Numbered from the stretch's first letter, positions 1-8,208 are shown. The stretch is 16,728 bases of DNA from Ignavibacteriaceae bacterium (GCA_025455085.1 JALONF010000023.1:1-16728); one strand, 5' to 3'. Notes: a model not told the origin generated them from the sequence alone. Numbers and translations are program-made.

Positions 1-67
1 AGTCTATTACTACAGATTGATTGCCGGAGATTTTATTCAAACAAAGTCTATGCTATTAATGAAGTAG
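1..67 (+). CDS. C-terminal end of a type IX-secreted protein (partial)
   Basis: The window opens inside a reading frame whose first full codon is at position 2 and which ends at TAG 65-67. Its 21 residues read VYYYRLIAGDFIQTKSMLLM plus a final K. This matches the last strands of a type A sorting domain, where a 'GVYFYRL' strand is followed by a basic 'KKMLLMK' end, and it closely resembles the tails of the genes ending at 1521 and 3582. The body of the gene lies outside the window, so the function of the cargo is unknown. The next gene starts 11 nt after this stop, so the two are probably co-transcribed. The other two frames here are also open over this short length, but only this one gives a recognisable protein end. 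Confidence 0.8.
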   Translation, partial: VYYYRLIAGDFIQTKSMLLMK

Positions 68-78
68 GGACGAAGAAA

Positions 79-1521
79 ATGAAAACATCACTTTATTTTC
101 TTGCAGGATTTATTTTACTTGTTAACAGTCAGTCAGTAAATGCGACTGAATTCATTGTGAGTAATTCAACAGAATTACTAACCTGTATTAACAATGTTCA
201 AGGTGGAGATACAATTACACTTCTCAGTGGATCGTATGGTAATCTGATTATCACTGGAAAAAATAATAATTCCTTTGTTGTGATAAGAGCGAGTATCAGT
301 GCCACTGTCATCTTTTCAAGTATCAATTTTAATAACTGCAGTTACTGGGAGTTAATAGGAGTTGAAATTAAACCGAGATACACAAGTGGTGCTGATGGAA
401 AGAATGCTATAAACTTAGACGGCAGTTTCCTTACCATAAAAAATTGTGACATTAATTATTCTGATGATAACTCCGGCTGGACTGATTTGGAGTGGCTAGC
501 TCGTGCTGGCAATGGAATCGTAATGGATGGATCAAATTTAAATGTTCTTGATAATACAATTAGCGTGGTTGATCACGGAATCGGTTGCGGAGCTTCAAAT
601 TCAATTGTATCAGGAAATCTCATTGCGAATTTTCGCGGTGATGGAATTCGGGGATTAGGTGATGATGTGGTTTATGAATACAACATTATAAAAAATTCTT
701 TTGATGTTGATGACAATCATGATGATGGATTTCAATCAAACCAGCCATATAGAGGTAATATGCAGGGAGTTGGATTATTCGATGGAATATTTGAAAACTG
801 GCTTGTTGAAAACAATCTGGTGATAACAGACCACTGGCATGGAATATCATTTTATGGAGCTATTAATTGTACGATAATAAATAATACTGTTGTCGATAAT
901 AATTTAACACCTTCACCTGATCCATGGATTATGGTTACTGATCATAAAAACGGAACGCCTTCATCAGGTGTAATTATCCGGAATAATATTTCAACTGATT
1001 ATTCACTCACCGGAGGATATACAGCAGATCATAATATTGAAATTACTATGAGTCAGGCATCTGCTTACTTTGTAAATCCAACAGAAGGCATCGGCGACTA
1101 TCACCTGATTCCTTCAAGTCCGGCTATTGATACTGGCAGTAATCTATTAGCCCCGAATACTGATAAAGATGGAGTATTACGTCCTCAAGGAATCGGATTT
1201 GATATTGGCTGCTATGAATTCACGGGCGCTACAGAAGTAGTTGAAGAGAATATTCTTCAAACATTTCAGTTATTTCAGAACTACCCAAATCCATTTAATC
1301 CAACTACCACTTTGTCATTTGTCATTGGACAATCGTCATTCGTTTCACTAAAGATATATGATGTGTTAGGAAATGAAATTGCAACACTGGTTAACGAAGA
1401 GAAACCAGTTGGCAGTTATGAAGTTGAGTTTGATGCTTCCAACTTAACTTCAGGAGTTTATTTTTATAGGTTGCAGACAGGTTCATTCAACCAGATTAAA
1501 AAAATGATTTTATTGAAGTAA
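79..1521 (+). CDS. Secreted right-handed parallel beta-helix protein with type IX sorting domain
   Basis: This 480-residue protein is probably exported and surface-attached or released. Residues 1-22 form a signal peptide ending in VNA before TEF. Residues 25-80 ('GGDTITLLSGSYGNLIITG') resemble the first turns of PL6-type chondroitinase/alginate-lyase beta-helices. Residues about 110-310 carry Asn-rich PbH1-like turns such as 'NNLVITDHWHGISFYG' and 'CTIINNTVVDNN'. Residues 345-382 hold the 'SPAIDTGS...DIGCYEF' segment common at the end of such helices. Residues 395-480 are the sorting domain with NYPNPFNP at 401-408 and the end KKMILLK. A polysaccharide-binding or polysaccharide-lyase role is plausible, but I cannot identify a Lys/Arg or Ca2+ catalytic set, so substrate and activity are open. 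It sits 11 nt after another sorting-domain gene and converges on the L,D-transpeptidase gene with only 35 nt between stops. No strong Shine-Dalgarno is visible; 'GGGACG' lies about 8 nt upstream. Confidence 0.85.
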   Translation: MKTSLYFLAGFILLVNSQSVNATEFIVSNSTELLTCINNVQGGDTITLLSGSYGNLIITGKNNNSFVVIRASISATVIFSSINFNNCSYWELIGVEIKPRYTSGADGKNAINLDGSFLTIKNCDINYSDDNSGWTDLEWLARAGNGIVMDGSNLNVLDNTISVVDHGIGCGASNSIVSGNLIANFRGDGIRGLGDDVVYEYNIIKNSFDVDDNHDDGFQSNQPYRGNMQGVGLFDGIFENWLVENNLVITDHWHGISFYGAINCTIINNTVVDNNLTPSPDPWIMVTDHKNGTPSSGVIIRNNISTDYSLTGGYTADHNIEITMSQASAYFVNPTEGIGDYHLIPSSPAIDTGSNLLAPNTDKDGVLRPQGIGFDIGCYEFTGATEVVEENILQTFQLFQNYPNPFNPTTTLSFVIGQSSFVSLKIYDVLGNEIATLVNEEKPVGSYEVEFDASNLTSGVYFYRLQTGSFNQIKKMILLK

Positions 1522-1556
1522 GTTGAGAATAAGTTAAACTTTTACAGTCCAAATAA

Positions 1557-3398
1557 TCAGATCAGCTTTTTTGATTCTAAATAGTTTAATAGAACTTTAT
1601 CTCTATCGTAAACATCAGTTCTGAATTGTATTACGCCATTGTCGTCAACCCATGCTGTGTAGTAGTCAATATATACAGGAGTTTTTTGAGATAATATCAC
1701 ATCAGTTGTTTCCCCCAGGCTTGCATATTTTCTGAGAGAACTTCGCTTCTTATAATATTCTGAGACGATTGACTTATCTTCAACTTTCTGTCCGATCTCT
1801 ATTTTCAAATAATTAATGTTCCAGCTCGGATGATTCCTTAATAAAAATTCTGCAAGCGGTAAAGGTTTTTCGACGCGTACACAACCGTGACTTACTGCCC
1901 TGTTGGAAATATTAAAAGGTGGTCTGTTCGGAGTATCGTGTAAATAAATTCCAAATGGATTGTTAAACATAAATTTAATTTTTCCCAAAGCATTTCCTGC
2001 ACCAGGATCCTGAACAATCCTGTAAGGAATATTATCTGAATGAAGATCCGCCAATTGAACAGTCATTGGATCAATTTCTTCACCGTTTTTATAAACCTTG
2101 AAATTTTTATCCCGTAGATAAGTTGAGTCCTTTTTCAATTTATAAGCGATTTCCTCACGCATAATACTCGGTGGAACAGTCCAGGTCGGATTAAGCACGA
2201 GATGAGAAATTTCACCATACATATTTGGAGTTTCCCAGTCATCAGGCTTGTCTTTCCATTGTCTTGATTTCTTATAAACTTTTTGGCGCTCTGCATAATA
2301 AGGTGATCGTTTTATTCCTGTACAAATTTTTGTGCTGAAAATCTTTTTTCCATTATCATATATGTAAAGAATAAAATCCGGAATGTTGACTAAAATAAAT
2401 TGCGAAGTGTCAGAGTAGTTATTCCATCTAAATCGCTCAAGATTTAACTTGATTGTATTTATGTGCTGCTGCGGCGTTACGTTAAGTCGTTCGATCGTAC
2501 TTTTTCCAATAACTCCATCGTTAATTAGGCCATTATTGACTTGAAATTGCTTAACAAACTCAACCAATGTAGAATCATAAAGTGTGAAGTCATCGATTTT
2601 AACTTTAGCTGTGTCTAGATATTCCAGCTTGATCAATCGATCCACAATAAGTGAAACTATAATGTCTTTAGCACCAGCTTCTATTTTTTTTGCGGGGATT
2701 GGAATTGCAGGCCAATCATAATCTCTAAATCGCATCTGATATTTTAACGCCGTCTGAAGGTCTTTATACCTTTTACTTTCAGGTTGAATATCCGACAGAT
2801 ACCGCAGAATATTTTCTTGTTTGAGCGGCTGGAATAAGTCACTTCTGGAGGAATCATGAATGGGAAGGAAGTAAGTGTCAGAAAATATTTGCTTGGGATT
2901 GACCATACCATAACGTAAGTGATAACTATATTTTAATAATGCATCGCTTATTAAAAATTCTGTATTAGCAAGATTGGAATACCTGAAGGCATTAGGAATA
3001 GTATCAATAGCTTTATGAAATTCTCTTATGATGCTGCTGAAGTGATATTGTTCAGGATTCAGACCATGTTCTTCAGCGTTGCCAAAGAATATCAGCAGCG
3101 AATCAACGAGCTTTTTATCATCAAAACTTTTTATAAAAACCGGCTCGTAATTTCTCGCTTGGTAAAAACTCTTCAAAGTATCATAATACTGGATCAAAGT
3201 ATCCTGCTTAACAAGGTCAGAATCAAGAGTAAGTAAGTTGATTTGAAGAACGCTTTTATATTCTGAGTAATTGAAGTCCAGCTTTTCATTCAGGCTCACC
3301 TCAGTTTCTGCAGGTTTATTACAGGAAGAAAAAAATAATAGTAAGCCTGCTAAAGCAAAATATTTTAAGAAAATCTTGATAGTAATACCCTTTTTCAA
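1557..3398 (-). CDS. ldtD: L,D-transpeptidase lipoprotein, YcbB/LdtD family
   Basis: Enzymes of this family form 3-3 (mDAP-mDAP) cross-links in periplasmic peptidoglycan or attach proteins to it. The 613 residues match the length and domain order of E. coli YcbB/LdtD. Residues 1-25 are a signal peptide with lipobox LFFSSC, giving Cys26 as lipid anchor; E. coli YcbB is not a lipoprotein. Residues about 50-240 form the scaffold domain, about 255-306 a peptidoglycan-binding-like domain ('FVKQFQVNNGLINDGVIGKS'), and about 330-540 the YkuD catalytic domain. The motif is present: His487 in 'YLHDTP', then SHGC at 503-506 with nucleophile Cys506, and Arg508. The start is TTG at 3396-3398. An in-frame TAA lies five codons upstream and no clear Shine-Dalgarno is seen, so the start is the least certain part. 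The ldtD symbol is by family; LdtD and LdtE-like proteins were not compared by alignment. Confidence 0.9.
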   Translation of the reverse strand: MKKGITIKIFLKYFALAGLLLFFSSCNKPAETEVSLNEKLDFNYSEYKSVLQINLLTLDSDLVKQDTLIQYYDTLKSFYQARNYEPVFIKSFDDKKLVDSLLIFFGNAEEHGLNPEQYHFSSIIREFHKAIDTIPNAFRYSNLANTEFLISDALLKYSYHLRYGMVNPKQIFSDTYFLPIHDSSRSDLFQPLKQENILRYLSDIQPESKRYKDLQTALKYQMRFRDYDWPAIPIPAKKIEAGAKDIIVSLIVDRLIKLEYLDTAKVKIDDFTLYDSTLVEFVKQFQVNNGLINDGVIGKSTIERLNVTPQQHINTIKLNLERFRWNNYSDTSQFILVNIPDFILYIYDNGKKIFSTKICTGIKRSPYYAERQKVYKKSRQWKDKPDDWETPNMYGEISHLVLNPTWTVPPSIMREEIAYKLKKDSTYLRDKNFKVYKNGEEIDPMTVQLADLHSDNIPYRIVQDPGAGNALGKIKFMFNNPFGIYLHDTPNRPPFNISNRAVSHGCVRVEKPLPLAEFLLRNHPSWNINYLKIEIGQKVEDKSIVSEYYKKRSSLRKYASLGETTDVILSQKTPVYIDYYTAWVDDNGVIQFRTDVYDRDKVLLNYLESKKLI

Positions 3399-3456
3399 GA
3401 ATGGTTCACATTAGAAATAAAATATGACACGCAGAAATTAATAGTTTAACGCAAAG

Positions 3457-3464
3457 CAAAGATA
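3457..3464 (-). promoter_or_regulatory. Candidate Bacteroidota-type -7 box upstream of the L,D-transpeptidase gene
   Basis: On the - strand this octamer reads TATCTTTG, an exact match to the Bacteroidota sigma -7 consensus TAnnTTTG. It ends about 58 nt before the TTG start at 3398. No TTTG lies 19-21 nt further upstream, where the -33 box should be, so only half of the promoter is supported. Confidence 0.35.
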
Positions 3465-3532
3465 ATAAATTCCAACAAAACGTTGTGTGAAAATACTTAC
3501 GCAAAGTCTATGTACCATATGTGTAATAATAA

Positions 3533-3559
3533 GAAGGCTCACCAATAAAGTGAGCCTTA
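3533..3559 (-). terminator. Hairpin after the large secreted-protein gene
   Basis: AAGGCTCAC at 3534-3542 and GTGAGCCTT at 3550-3558 are perfect 9-bp inverted repeats around a 7-nt loop (CAATAAA). The hairpin lies 24 nt beyond the stop of the - strand gene that ends at 3582. On the - strand it is followed by CTTATTATTA, which is AU-rich but not a clean U-run, so intrinsic termination is likely rather than certain. Confidence 0.55.
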
Positions 3560-3581
3560 CATGAAATGAGTAAGCTTAGGA

Positions 3582-6500
3582 TTACCGGAGAAGAACCATC
3601 TTCATTACTTTAGTGTGATTACCTGCAGTTATCCGATATAGATAGATACCACTCGATAATTGATTTCCAGAGCCGTTCTTTCCATCCCAGGTGATTTCAT
3701 ATTGACCTGCTTCTTGTGTTTCATTAACCAGCGTTCGCACTTTTTGTCCAAGTGTATTATAGATTTCCAAAGTAACCATCTCGTTTTGTGGTACCTGATA
3801 GGCTATAACCGTAGATGGATTGAATGGATTCGGGTAGTTCTGTTTCAAATCAAATGTCAAAGGAAGTTCTCCTGTTCCCTGCCCTTCAACACCAACAGGC
3901 TGATCTGAAACATATGCCGTAACCATAACATCAATATTTGTCATCTGTACCCATCCGCTCGTAGCGGTATAATACATACTTCGCAGATCTATTGGAGGAT
4001 CAGAATCAGCACCAATACCCGGAGCTCCCGGTGATGACTGGGGCCAGCTTATAAGTACCCAAAAATCACCCTGAGTAATTTCTGGTGGATCGGTGCCTGG
4101 TATATTTTTAATAATTGTACCGACTTGCGCGGGGCCTGTATCAAAAACACGGTATGGCCCGGCCATTATTTCTCCGGGGATGCCACCATTATCTGTATTA
4201 ATAGTGAAATCAATAGGATCATTACTATTAACGATTGTCTCAAGTTTTCGAACATATGATGGATATGATGAAGGTGTAAATCGAATTCCAAACTTATTGT
4301 CATCCCAGGTAAAATCAACCACATAAAACGCATTCCAGATTCCATCATCATAACTGATTGGTGATAGTGCGGGTTCCTCGCAAGCGTATTCACCAAACGG
4401 TGAGCTAATTGGACCAGTTAAAGTATCGCCGCCATCTACAACAAATGCTTTTAATTTATACTCATACCACGCAACGCAATAGACATCATTATCCAGATAA
4501 GATTCAACTCCTGCTGATAAGGTAGTCAGAATTTCATCATTCTTATAGATAACAATTGTCGGAGGAACCGGAAGAGGTTCATTATTTAATCCGAGAGTTG
4601 GATCATCCCAGGTAAGAAGAAGATCTTCACCCTGCTGTGTAACAGAAATATTTGAGGGTGCTTGCGGTGGTGCCAGTAATGAAACTTCAATACCAACATC
4701 GCCAAAGTACACAGGATTAAAAACGCTATTCATGGTTTGTGGCCACCAACCATTAAATACGGCAGCACCTCCCTGCCTTGCAATTAAAAATCCACCTAAG
4801 CCTACAATTTTATCCGGGCCAAATACCTGAAGTTGATAACCTTCTAAAAATCCCATCGGAATAGCAAACTCGCCTTGGAGGTGACCTGAGCTTGCAGAAA
4901 ATTCAACTCGCGCATCGAAAAGAGTATCGACCTGGCCTATCAAGCCACCTGTGATTGGTCTAAAACGTAAATTTGAACCTGTTGGATGCCAGTAAGCCCA
5001 GAAATTTCCTTCAAGAATAAAAGGGGGCACAGCATCAAAAACATTATTATTATTATCGTCAAAGTATAAGCCAAAGCCTTCATTGTCATCGAGTGTTGGA
5101 TTCAGAAAATCTTCACCAGCTACATAAAGCATATTATTGGTTTCATCAAATTTTAAGTACATATATACTGATCCCAGAGGTCTAGGGACTCCGCCTCCGT
5201 AGCCAAAAATATCTGAGATATCAAGCTTAAATGCATCATCCCACTCTCCCGGAGATAGAATACCATCAATTGCTGGAATTGATGCTTCGGGAACATCAAT
5301 ACTGAAAGTCAGCATCGAATCACTCACCATTCCTAAAGCTTCATTAGAGTAAATGCTCTGCCCTGTCTCAGTAAAAATATTTATGACGTAGTAATAATCC
5401 CTCAAAGCAAAAACATTTAAATCATTATAACTTGTTTGGGATGCAGGGACACTTGCAATCTTTCTATATGGGCCGCCTGCAACCAGGCTTCGGAAAATTG
5501 CTATGCTATCAGCGAGAAATGCATCATGAAATTCATTCGGAATATTTAATTCTGAATTATTATCCTTGATTGAACGAGTGTCAGCTGGGAAAAAATTACC
5601 AGCATCTATCTCATCACCAACCATTAAAGCGATTTCTCTTTCTCTTTCAGGATTTGGGATTAAGGAAGTCCAGTTAAGCATTATCATTCCAACTATTCCG
5701 GTTGATGCACTAAGCGTTGGAGGTTGCGTTGAGAATGGATTCAATGACATATTAACTCCGGTTGTTGTACCGCCTTCAGTTACAACAACATTGGCTACTG
5801 TGCCGAAATTATAGCCTGGTTTCCCAGCTCTTATTGTGTAAGTTCCCGGCGGAATATTCTGGATTGTATAATTTCCACTCATATCGGTAACTGTATTTCG
5901 AATAGATCCAACAACTTCTACTAAAACACCACTATCATCACCTGTATTTGTTAAATTAACATTACCACTAACGCTCCCACCTCCGAGTTGTATATCGCAT
6001 AAATAAATACGACCACCATTTCCAAATTCACGGGCATGCACTCCCTTACCTCCTGCAATAACTCTTTTCCCGTCAGGACTTAAATCGCATGTAAAAAAAG
6101 ATCCTGGAGTAATAACGCTAAACGTTAACTGCCCGGTGGTAACATCAAAGACGAGAAGATCTGGTTTGACATGAGCCGGATAATCACCCCAGGTGGCAAC
6201 AGCAGCAACATTTCCATCATCCGACACGGAGATATTATCCACCAAATCTCCAACACCACTGTATATCCATTTCGGAGTACCATTTCCATAGGTATCAAAA
6301 CAAATAACTGAACCATCGTTACCGGAAGATAAAAATATTAATGAGCCAGCAATGATGGTGTTTCCGTCAGCAGAGATACCAACTGAAGACGCCCAGCTGC
6401 TAGTTCCTACCAGAATTCGGTATTGCCAGAGCAAGAAGTACTCATTGGTCGCTGAATCAAAGTGCCAGGTTTGAACAAAGCCGCCATTATCTGCAGTGGC

Positions 6501-7337
6501 TATTACTCTTCCATCGCCACTAATTGCAGGCGCTGATTCAGTGTTATCAAGAAAGTGTTTCCAAATCAAAGTACCATCAATACTATTAAATGTATAAAGA
6601 TGATAACGACCTGTGATTGCCACAGTAGAACCATCCGCTGAGAAGTTAGCACCTATCCACTGAGTAATTTCACTCACCGGTACATCATATGTCCAACGTA
6701 TAGAAGAAGCACCTCCTGCCAGTTCAAAAGCGTATGCTCTATAGGTAGTTGAGCTGCCCCAGGCATTTGCAAGAACAAGAGCCATTGTACCATCTCGTGA
6801 TAATGTTACGTATGAAGCATAAAAAGAATCCGGGAAAGCAAACTGATAATTGATATTCCCGTTAGCTGGATCTAGTAAATAAAAATGTGTCCCGGCTGTA
6901 GTTGCAATAATAGAACCATCGCCCGATATATCAACAAAAGGATCATACTGTGTAGAAAAATCCCACAGTGGATTACTGCTGACATCAGAATATAGACTTG
7001 CTCTCAAATTGTTAAGTCCCCAACCAGTAATAGCATAATTACCTGCATTATTGATCGCAACAACATTAGCAATAGCAGCTACATCCTGTGCGGACCAGAG
7101 CACCGTTCCTCCAAGAACAAATTGTTCGCCGCTAGTATTATTCATTCCGAATGATTGATCATTCTGAAATTCTATATTGCCCTTGCTTTCAGCAGGAACA
7201 GTTTCGAACAAAATTTTACCATCTTTCTCGATAGTTCTTGTCCCAATAAAATCTTTGCTTTGGCTGAAGACATTACCAGATTGCACAGAGAAAGCTAATG
7301 TGAGAACAAATAAGAAAAGTGTAAAGCGAGATTTCAT
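3582..7337 (-). CDS. Large secreted multidomain protein (beta-propeller, CBM9-like, type IX sorting domain)
   Basis: This is a 1251-residue exported protein of unknown substrate. I start it at ATG 7335-7337 because GGAGG sits 5 nt upstream; an in-frame ATG at 7347-7349 overlaps that Shine-Dalgarno. Residues 1-26 are a signal peptide. Residues about 80-450 contain repeated 'ISADG'/'LSPDG'/'VSDDG' turns with 'DGSVICFDTYGNG' strands, typical of WD40/PQQ-like propellers. About 455-535 is a carboxypeptidase-regulatory-like fold ('GNYTIQNIPPGTYTIRAGKP'). About 540-675 and 890-985 look like Fn3 domains. About 680-885 resembles CBM9/DOMON ('AIDGILSPGEWDDAFKLDIS' and an Asp/Asn-rich loop 'YFDDNNNNVFD'). 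About 990-1150 is a further beta-rich segment I cannot name. From 1160 comes the sorting domain, with NYPNPFNPST and the end KMVLLR. No catalytic centre is evident, so it may be a binding or structural surface protein. A hairpin follows the stop. Confidence 0.85.
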   Translation of the reverse strand: MKSRFTLFLFVLTLAFSVQSGNVFSQSKDFIGTRTIEKDGKILFETVPAESKGNIEFQNDQSFGMNNTSGEQFVLGGTVLWSAQDVAAIANVVAINNAGNYAITGWGLNNLRASLYSDVSSNPLWDFSTQYDPFVDISGDGSIIATTAGTHFYLLDPANGNINYQFAFPDSFYASYVTLSRDGTMALVLANAWGSSTTYRAYAFELAGGASSIRWTYDVPVSEITQWIGANFSADGSTVAITGRYHLYTFNSIDGTLIWKHFLDNTESAPAISGDGRVIATADNGGFVQTWHFDSATNEYFLLWQYRILVGTSSWASSVGISADGNTIIAGSLIFLSSGNDGSVICFDTYGNGTPKWIYSGVGDLVDNISVSDDGNVAAVATWGDYPAHVKPDLLVFDVTTGQLTFSVITPGSFFTCDLSPDGKRVIAGGKGVHAREFGNGGRIYLCDIQLGGGSVSGNVNLTNTGDDSGVLVEVVGSIRNTVTDMSGNYTIQNIPPGTYTIRAGKPGYNFGTVANVVVTEGGTTTGVNMSLNPFSTQPPTLSASTGIVGMIMLNWTSLIPNPEREREIALMVGDEIDAGNFFPADTRSIKDNNSELNIPNEFHDAFLADSIAIFRSLVAGGPYRKIASVPASQTSYNDLNVFALRDYYYVINIFTETGQSIYSNEALGMVSDSMLTFSIDVPEASIPAIDGILSPGEWDDAFKLDISDIFGYGGGVPRPLGSVYMYLKFDETNNMLYVAGEDFLNPTLDDNEGFGLYFDDNNNNVFDAVPPFILEGNFWAYWHPTGSNLRFRPITGGLIGQVDTLFDARVEFSASSGHLQGEFAIPMGFLEGYQLQVFGPDKIVGLGGFLIARQGGAAVFNGWWPQTMNSVFNPVYFGDVGIEVSLLAPPQAPSNISVTQQGEDLLLTWDDPTLGLNNEPLPVPPTIVIYKNDEILTTLSAGVESYLDNDVYCVAWYEYKLKAFVVDGGDTLTGPISSPFGEYACEEPALSPISYDDGIWNAFYVVDFTWDDNKFGIRFTPSSYPSYVRKLETIVNSNDPIDFTINTDNGGIPGEIMAGPYRVFDTGPAQVGTIIKNIPGTDPPEITQGDFWVLISWPQSSPGAPGIGADSDPPIDLRSMYYTATSGWVQMTNIDVMVTAYVSDQPVGVEGQGTGELPLTFDLKQNYPNPFNPSTVIAYQVPQNEMVTLEIYNTLGQKVRTLVNETQEAGQYEITWDGKNGSGNQLSSGIYLYRITAGNHTKVMKMVLLR

Positions 7338-7342
7338 ACAAA

Positions 7343-7347
7343 CCTCC
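7343..7347 (-). promoter_or_regulatory. Shine-Dalgarno that sets the start of the large secreted protein
   Basis: The - strand reads ATGGAGGTTTGTATGAAA. GGAGG lies 5 nt before the ATG at 7335-7337, and its first G is the last base of the upstream in-frame ATG at 7347-7349. The upstream ATG therefore cannot use this site, which favours the shorter protein with signal peptide MKSRFTLFLFVL. Confidence 0.8.
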
Positions 7348-7401
7348 ATAAATTGAATTGAGATTTTAGTAATACGCAGAATTTTTTTCCGTCGACTATA
7401 T

Positions 7402-7409
7402 CAAACTTA
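7402..7409 (-). promoter_or_regulatory. Candidate Bacteroidota-type -7 box upstream of the large secreted-protein gene
   Basis: The - strand octamer TAAGTTTG matches TAnnTTTG exactly and ends about 64 nt before the ATG at 7337. The -33 position holds TTTT rather than TTTG. The box lies inside a 12-bp perfect palindrome (AAACTTAAGTTT, 7403-7414) in the 89-nt gap after trmB. It could allow transcription independent of trmB. Confidence 0.35.
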
Positions 7410-7426
7410 AGTTTATTCTTAAAAAA

Positions 7427-8068
7427 TTAAAACTTAAAGCAAACATATTTTATTCTCCTTCCTTCTTTAAGGTAATATTTTTCAAACAAAGTGATTACAT
7501 TAGAAGGAAATTTCGCTTCCTCACTCTTATACAGATTCTCAGATGAGAAAATAATCTTGCACCCAAAATCTGAAATAGTCTTTAAAGCATACTCAAATAA
7601 TTCCTGGTTGTCTGTTTTAAAGTGAATCTGACCATCTTCAGTCAACAACCATTTATACATATCTAAAAAAGAAGATGATATCAACCGCTTGTTTTGGTTT
7701 GCCCTCCTGAAATGCGGATCAGGAAAAGGGATGAAGATTTCTTCAACCGATTTCTGCTTAAAGATGTCACGGAGTTTTTCAGCTTTAGCAATAAGAAAAG
7801 CAGCATTCCTTAAATCACGCTCGATAGCTTTCAAAGCTCCGTTAAAAATCCGGGCTCCTTTAACATCCACACCAATAAAATTTCTATCCGGGAATATTTG
7901 AGCCAATTCAACGGAATAATCCCCATGACCGCAGCCTAATTCAAGAGTGCATGCATCAGTAGATTTGAGATAGTTCCATATTGCATCTTTTACATCAGGA
8001 TCCAGCGAACTAAATACATTAGGTAATTCTTTAACTTTTAACAGTCGTTTTTGCTTTGTTCTAGCCAT
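7427..8068 (-). CDS. trmB: tRNA (guanine-N7-)-methyltransferase TrmB
   Basis: TrmB transfers a methyl group from S-adenosylmethionine to N7 of G46 in the variable loop of tRNAs; it is cytoplasmic. The 213-residue length is normal for the family. Motif I of the Rossmann-like methyltransferase fold is ELGCGHG at 43-49. The family-specific 'FPDP' block is at 115-118, followed by an Arg/Lys-rich stretch ending 'NKRLIS'. The TDN motif (152-154) leads into 'LFEYAL', and near the C terminus 'TLFEKYYLKEGRRI' matches the conserved T-x-F-E...G-x-x-I signature. After FPDP this protein has HFRRANQNKRL rather than the common WPKKRHHKRRL, a difference I believe also occurs in related lineages. The start ATG at 8066-8068 has only a weak GGACAG upstream. 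It is divergent from the ACT-domain gene. Confidence 0.95.
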   Translation of the reverse strand: MARTKQKRLLKVKELPNVFSSLDPDVKDAIWNYLKSTDACTLELGCGHGDYSVELAQIFPDRNFIGVDVKGARIFNGALKAIERDLRNAAFLIAKAEKLRDIFKQKSVEEIFIPFPDPHFRRANQNKRLISSSFLDMYKWLLTEDGQIHFKTDNQELFEYALKTISDFGCKIIFSSENLYKSEEAKFPSNVITLFEKYYLKEGRRIKYVCFKF

Positions 8069-8140
8069 CTGTCCGAAAACTATATTTTGAATTCAAGAAA
8101 ATGATTGGTCTCCATTTTTTATGAGTTTGTATTGATAAAC

Positions 8141-8148
8141 CAAATATA
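8141..8148 (-). promoter_or_regulatory. Candidate Bacteroidota-type -7 box upstream of trmB
   Basis: The - strand octamer TATATTTG matches TAnnTTTG exactly and ends about 72 nt before the trmB ATG. No TTTG lies 19-21 nt upstream. In the same divergent gap, the + strand shows only a poorer match, TTGATA at 8132-8137 with TAGTTTG at 8155-8161, as a possible promoter for the ACT gene. Confidence 0.3.
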
Positions 8149-8198
8149 AATACTTAGTTTGCTTTTAGAACATCTTAAGAATATTCATATCTATTAGT

Positions 8199-8204
8199 GG
8201 GAGG
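8199..8204 (+). promoter_or_regulatory. Shine-Dalgarno that sets the start of the ACT-domain gene
   Basis: GGGAGG lies 4 nt before ATG 8209-8211. An in-frame GTG at 8197-8199 overlaps the Shine-Dalgarno itself and so is an unlikely start. Confidence 0.75.
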
Positions 8205-8208
8205 ATAT

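Noticed and set aside
1522..1556. Bidirectional terminator between the beta-helix and L,D-transpeptidase genes
   Set aside because: The 35-nt gap has no stem of useful length or GC content.
4093..4396. Overlapping open frames on both strands inside the large secreted-protein gene
   Set aside because: They sit fully within the beta-rich C-terminal part of that gene and have no recognisable features or ribosome-binding sites.
7347..7349. Upstream in-frame ATG for the large secreted protein (adds MEVC)
   Set aside because: It overlaps the GGAGG that serves the ATG at 7335-7337, and the longer form would put extra residues before a normal signal peptide.
7403..7414. 12-bp palindrome AAACTTAAGTTT as an operator or terminator
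   Set aside because: It has no loop to form a hairpin, and AT-only-type palindromes of this length can arise by chance here; it is mentioned only as context of the -7 box.
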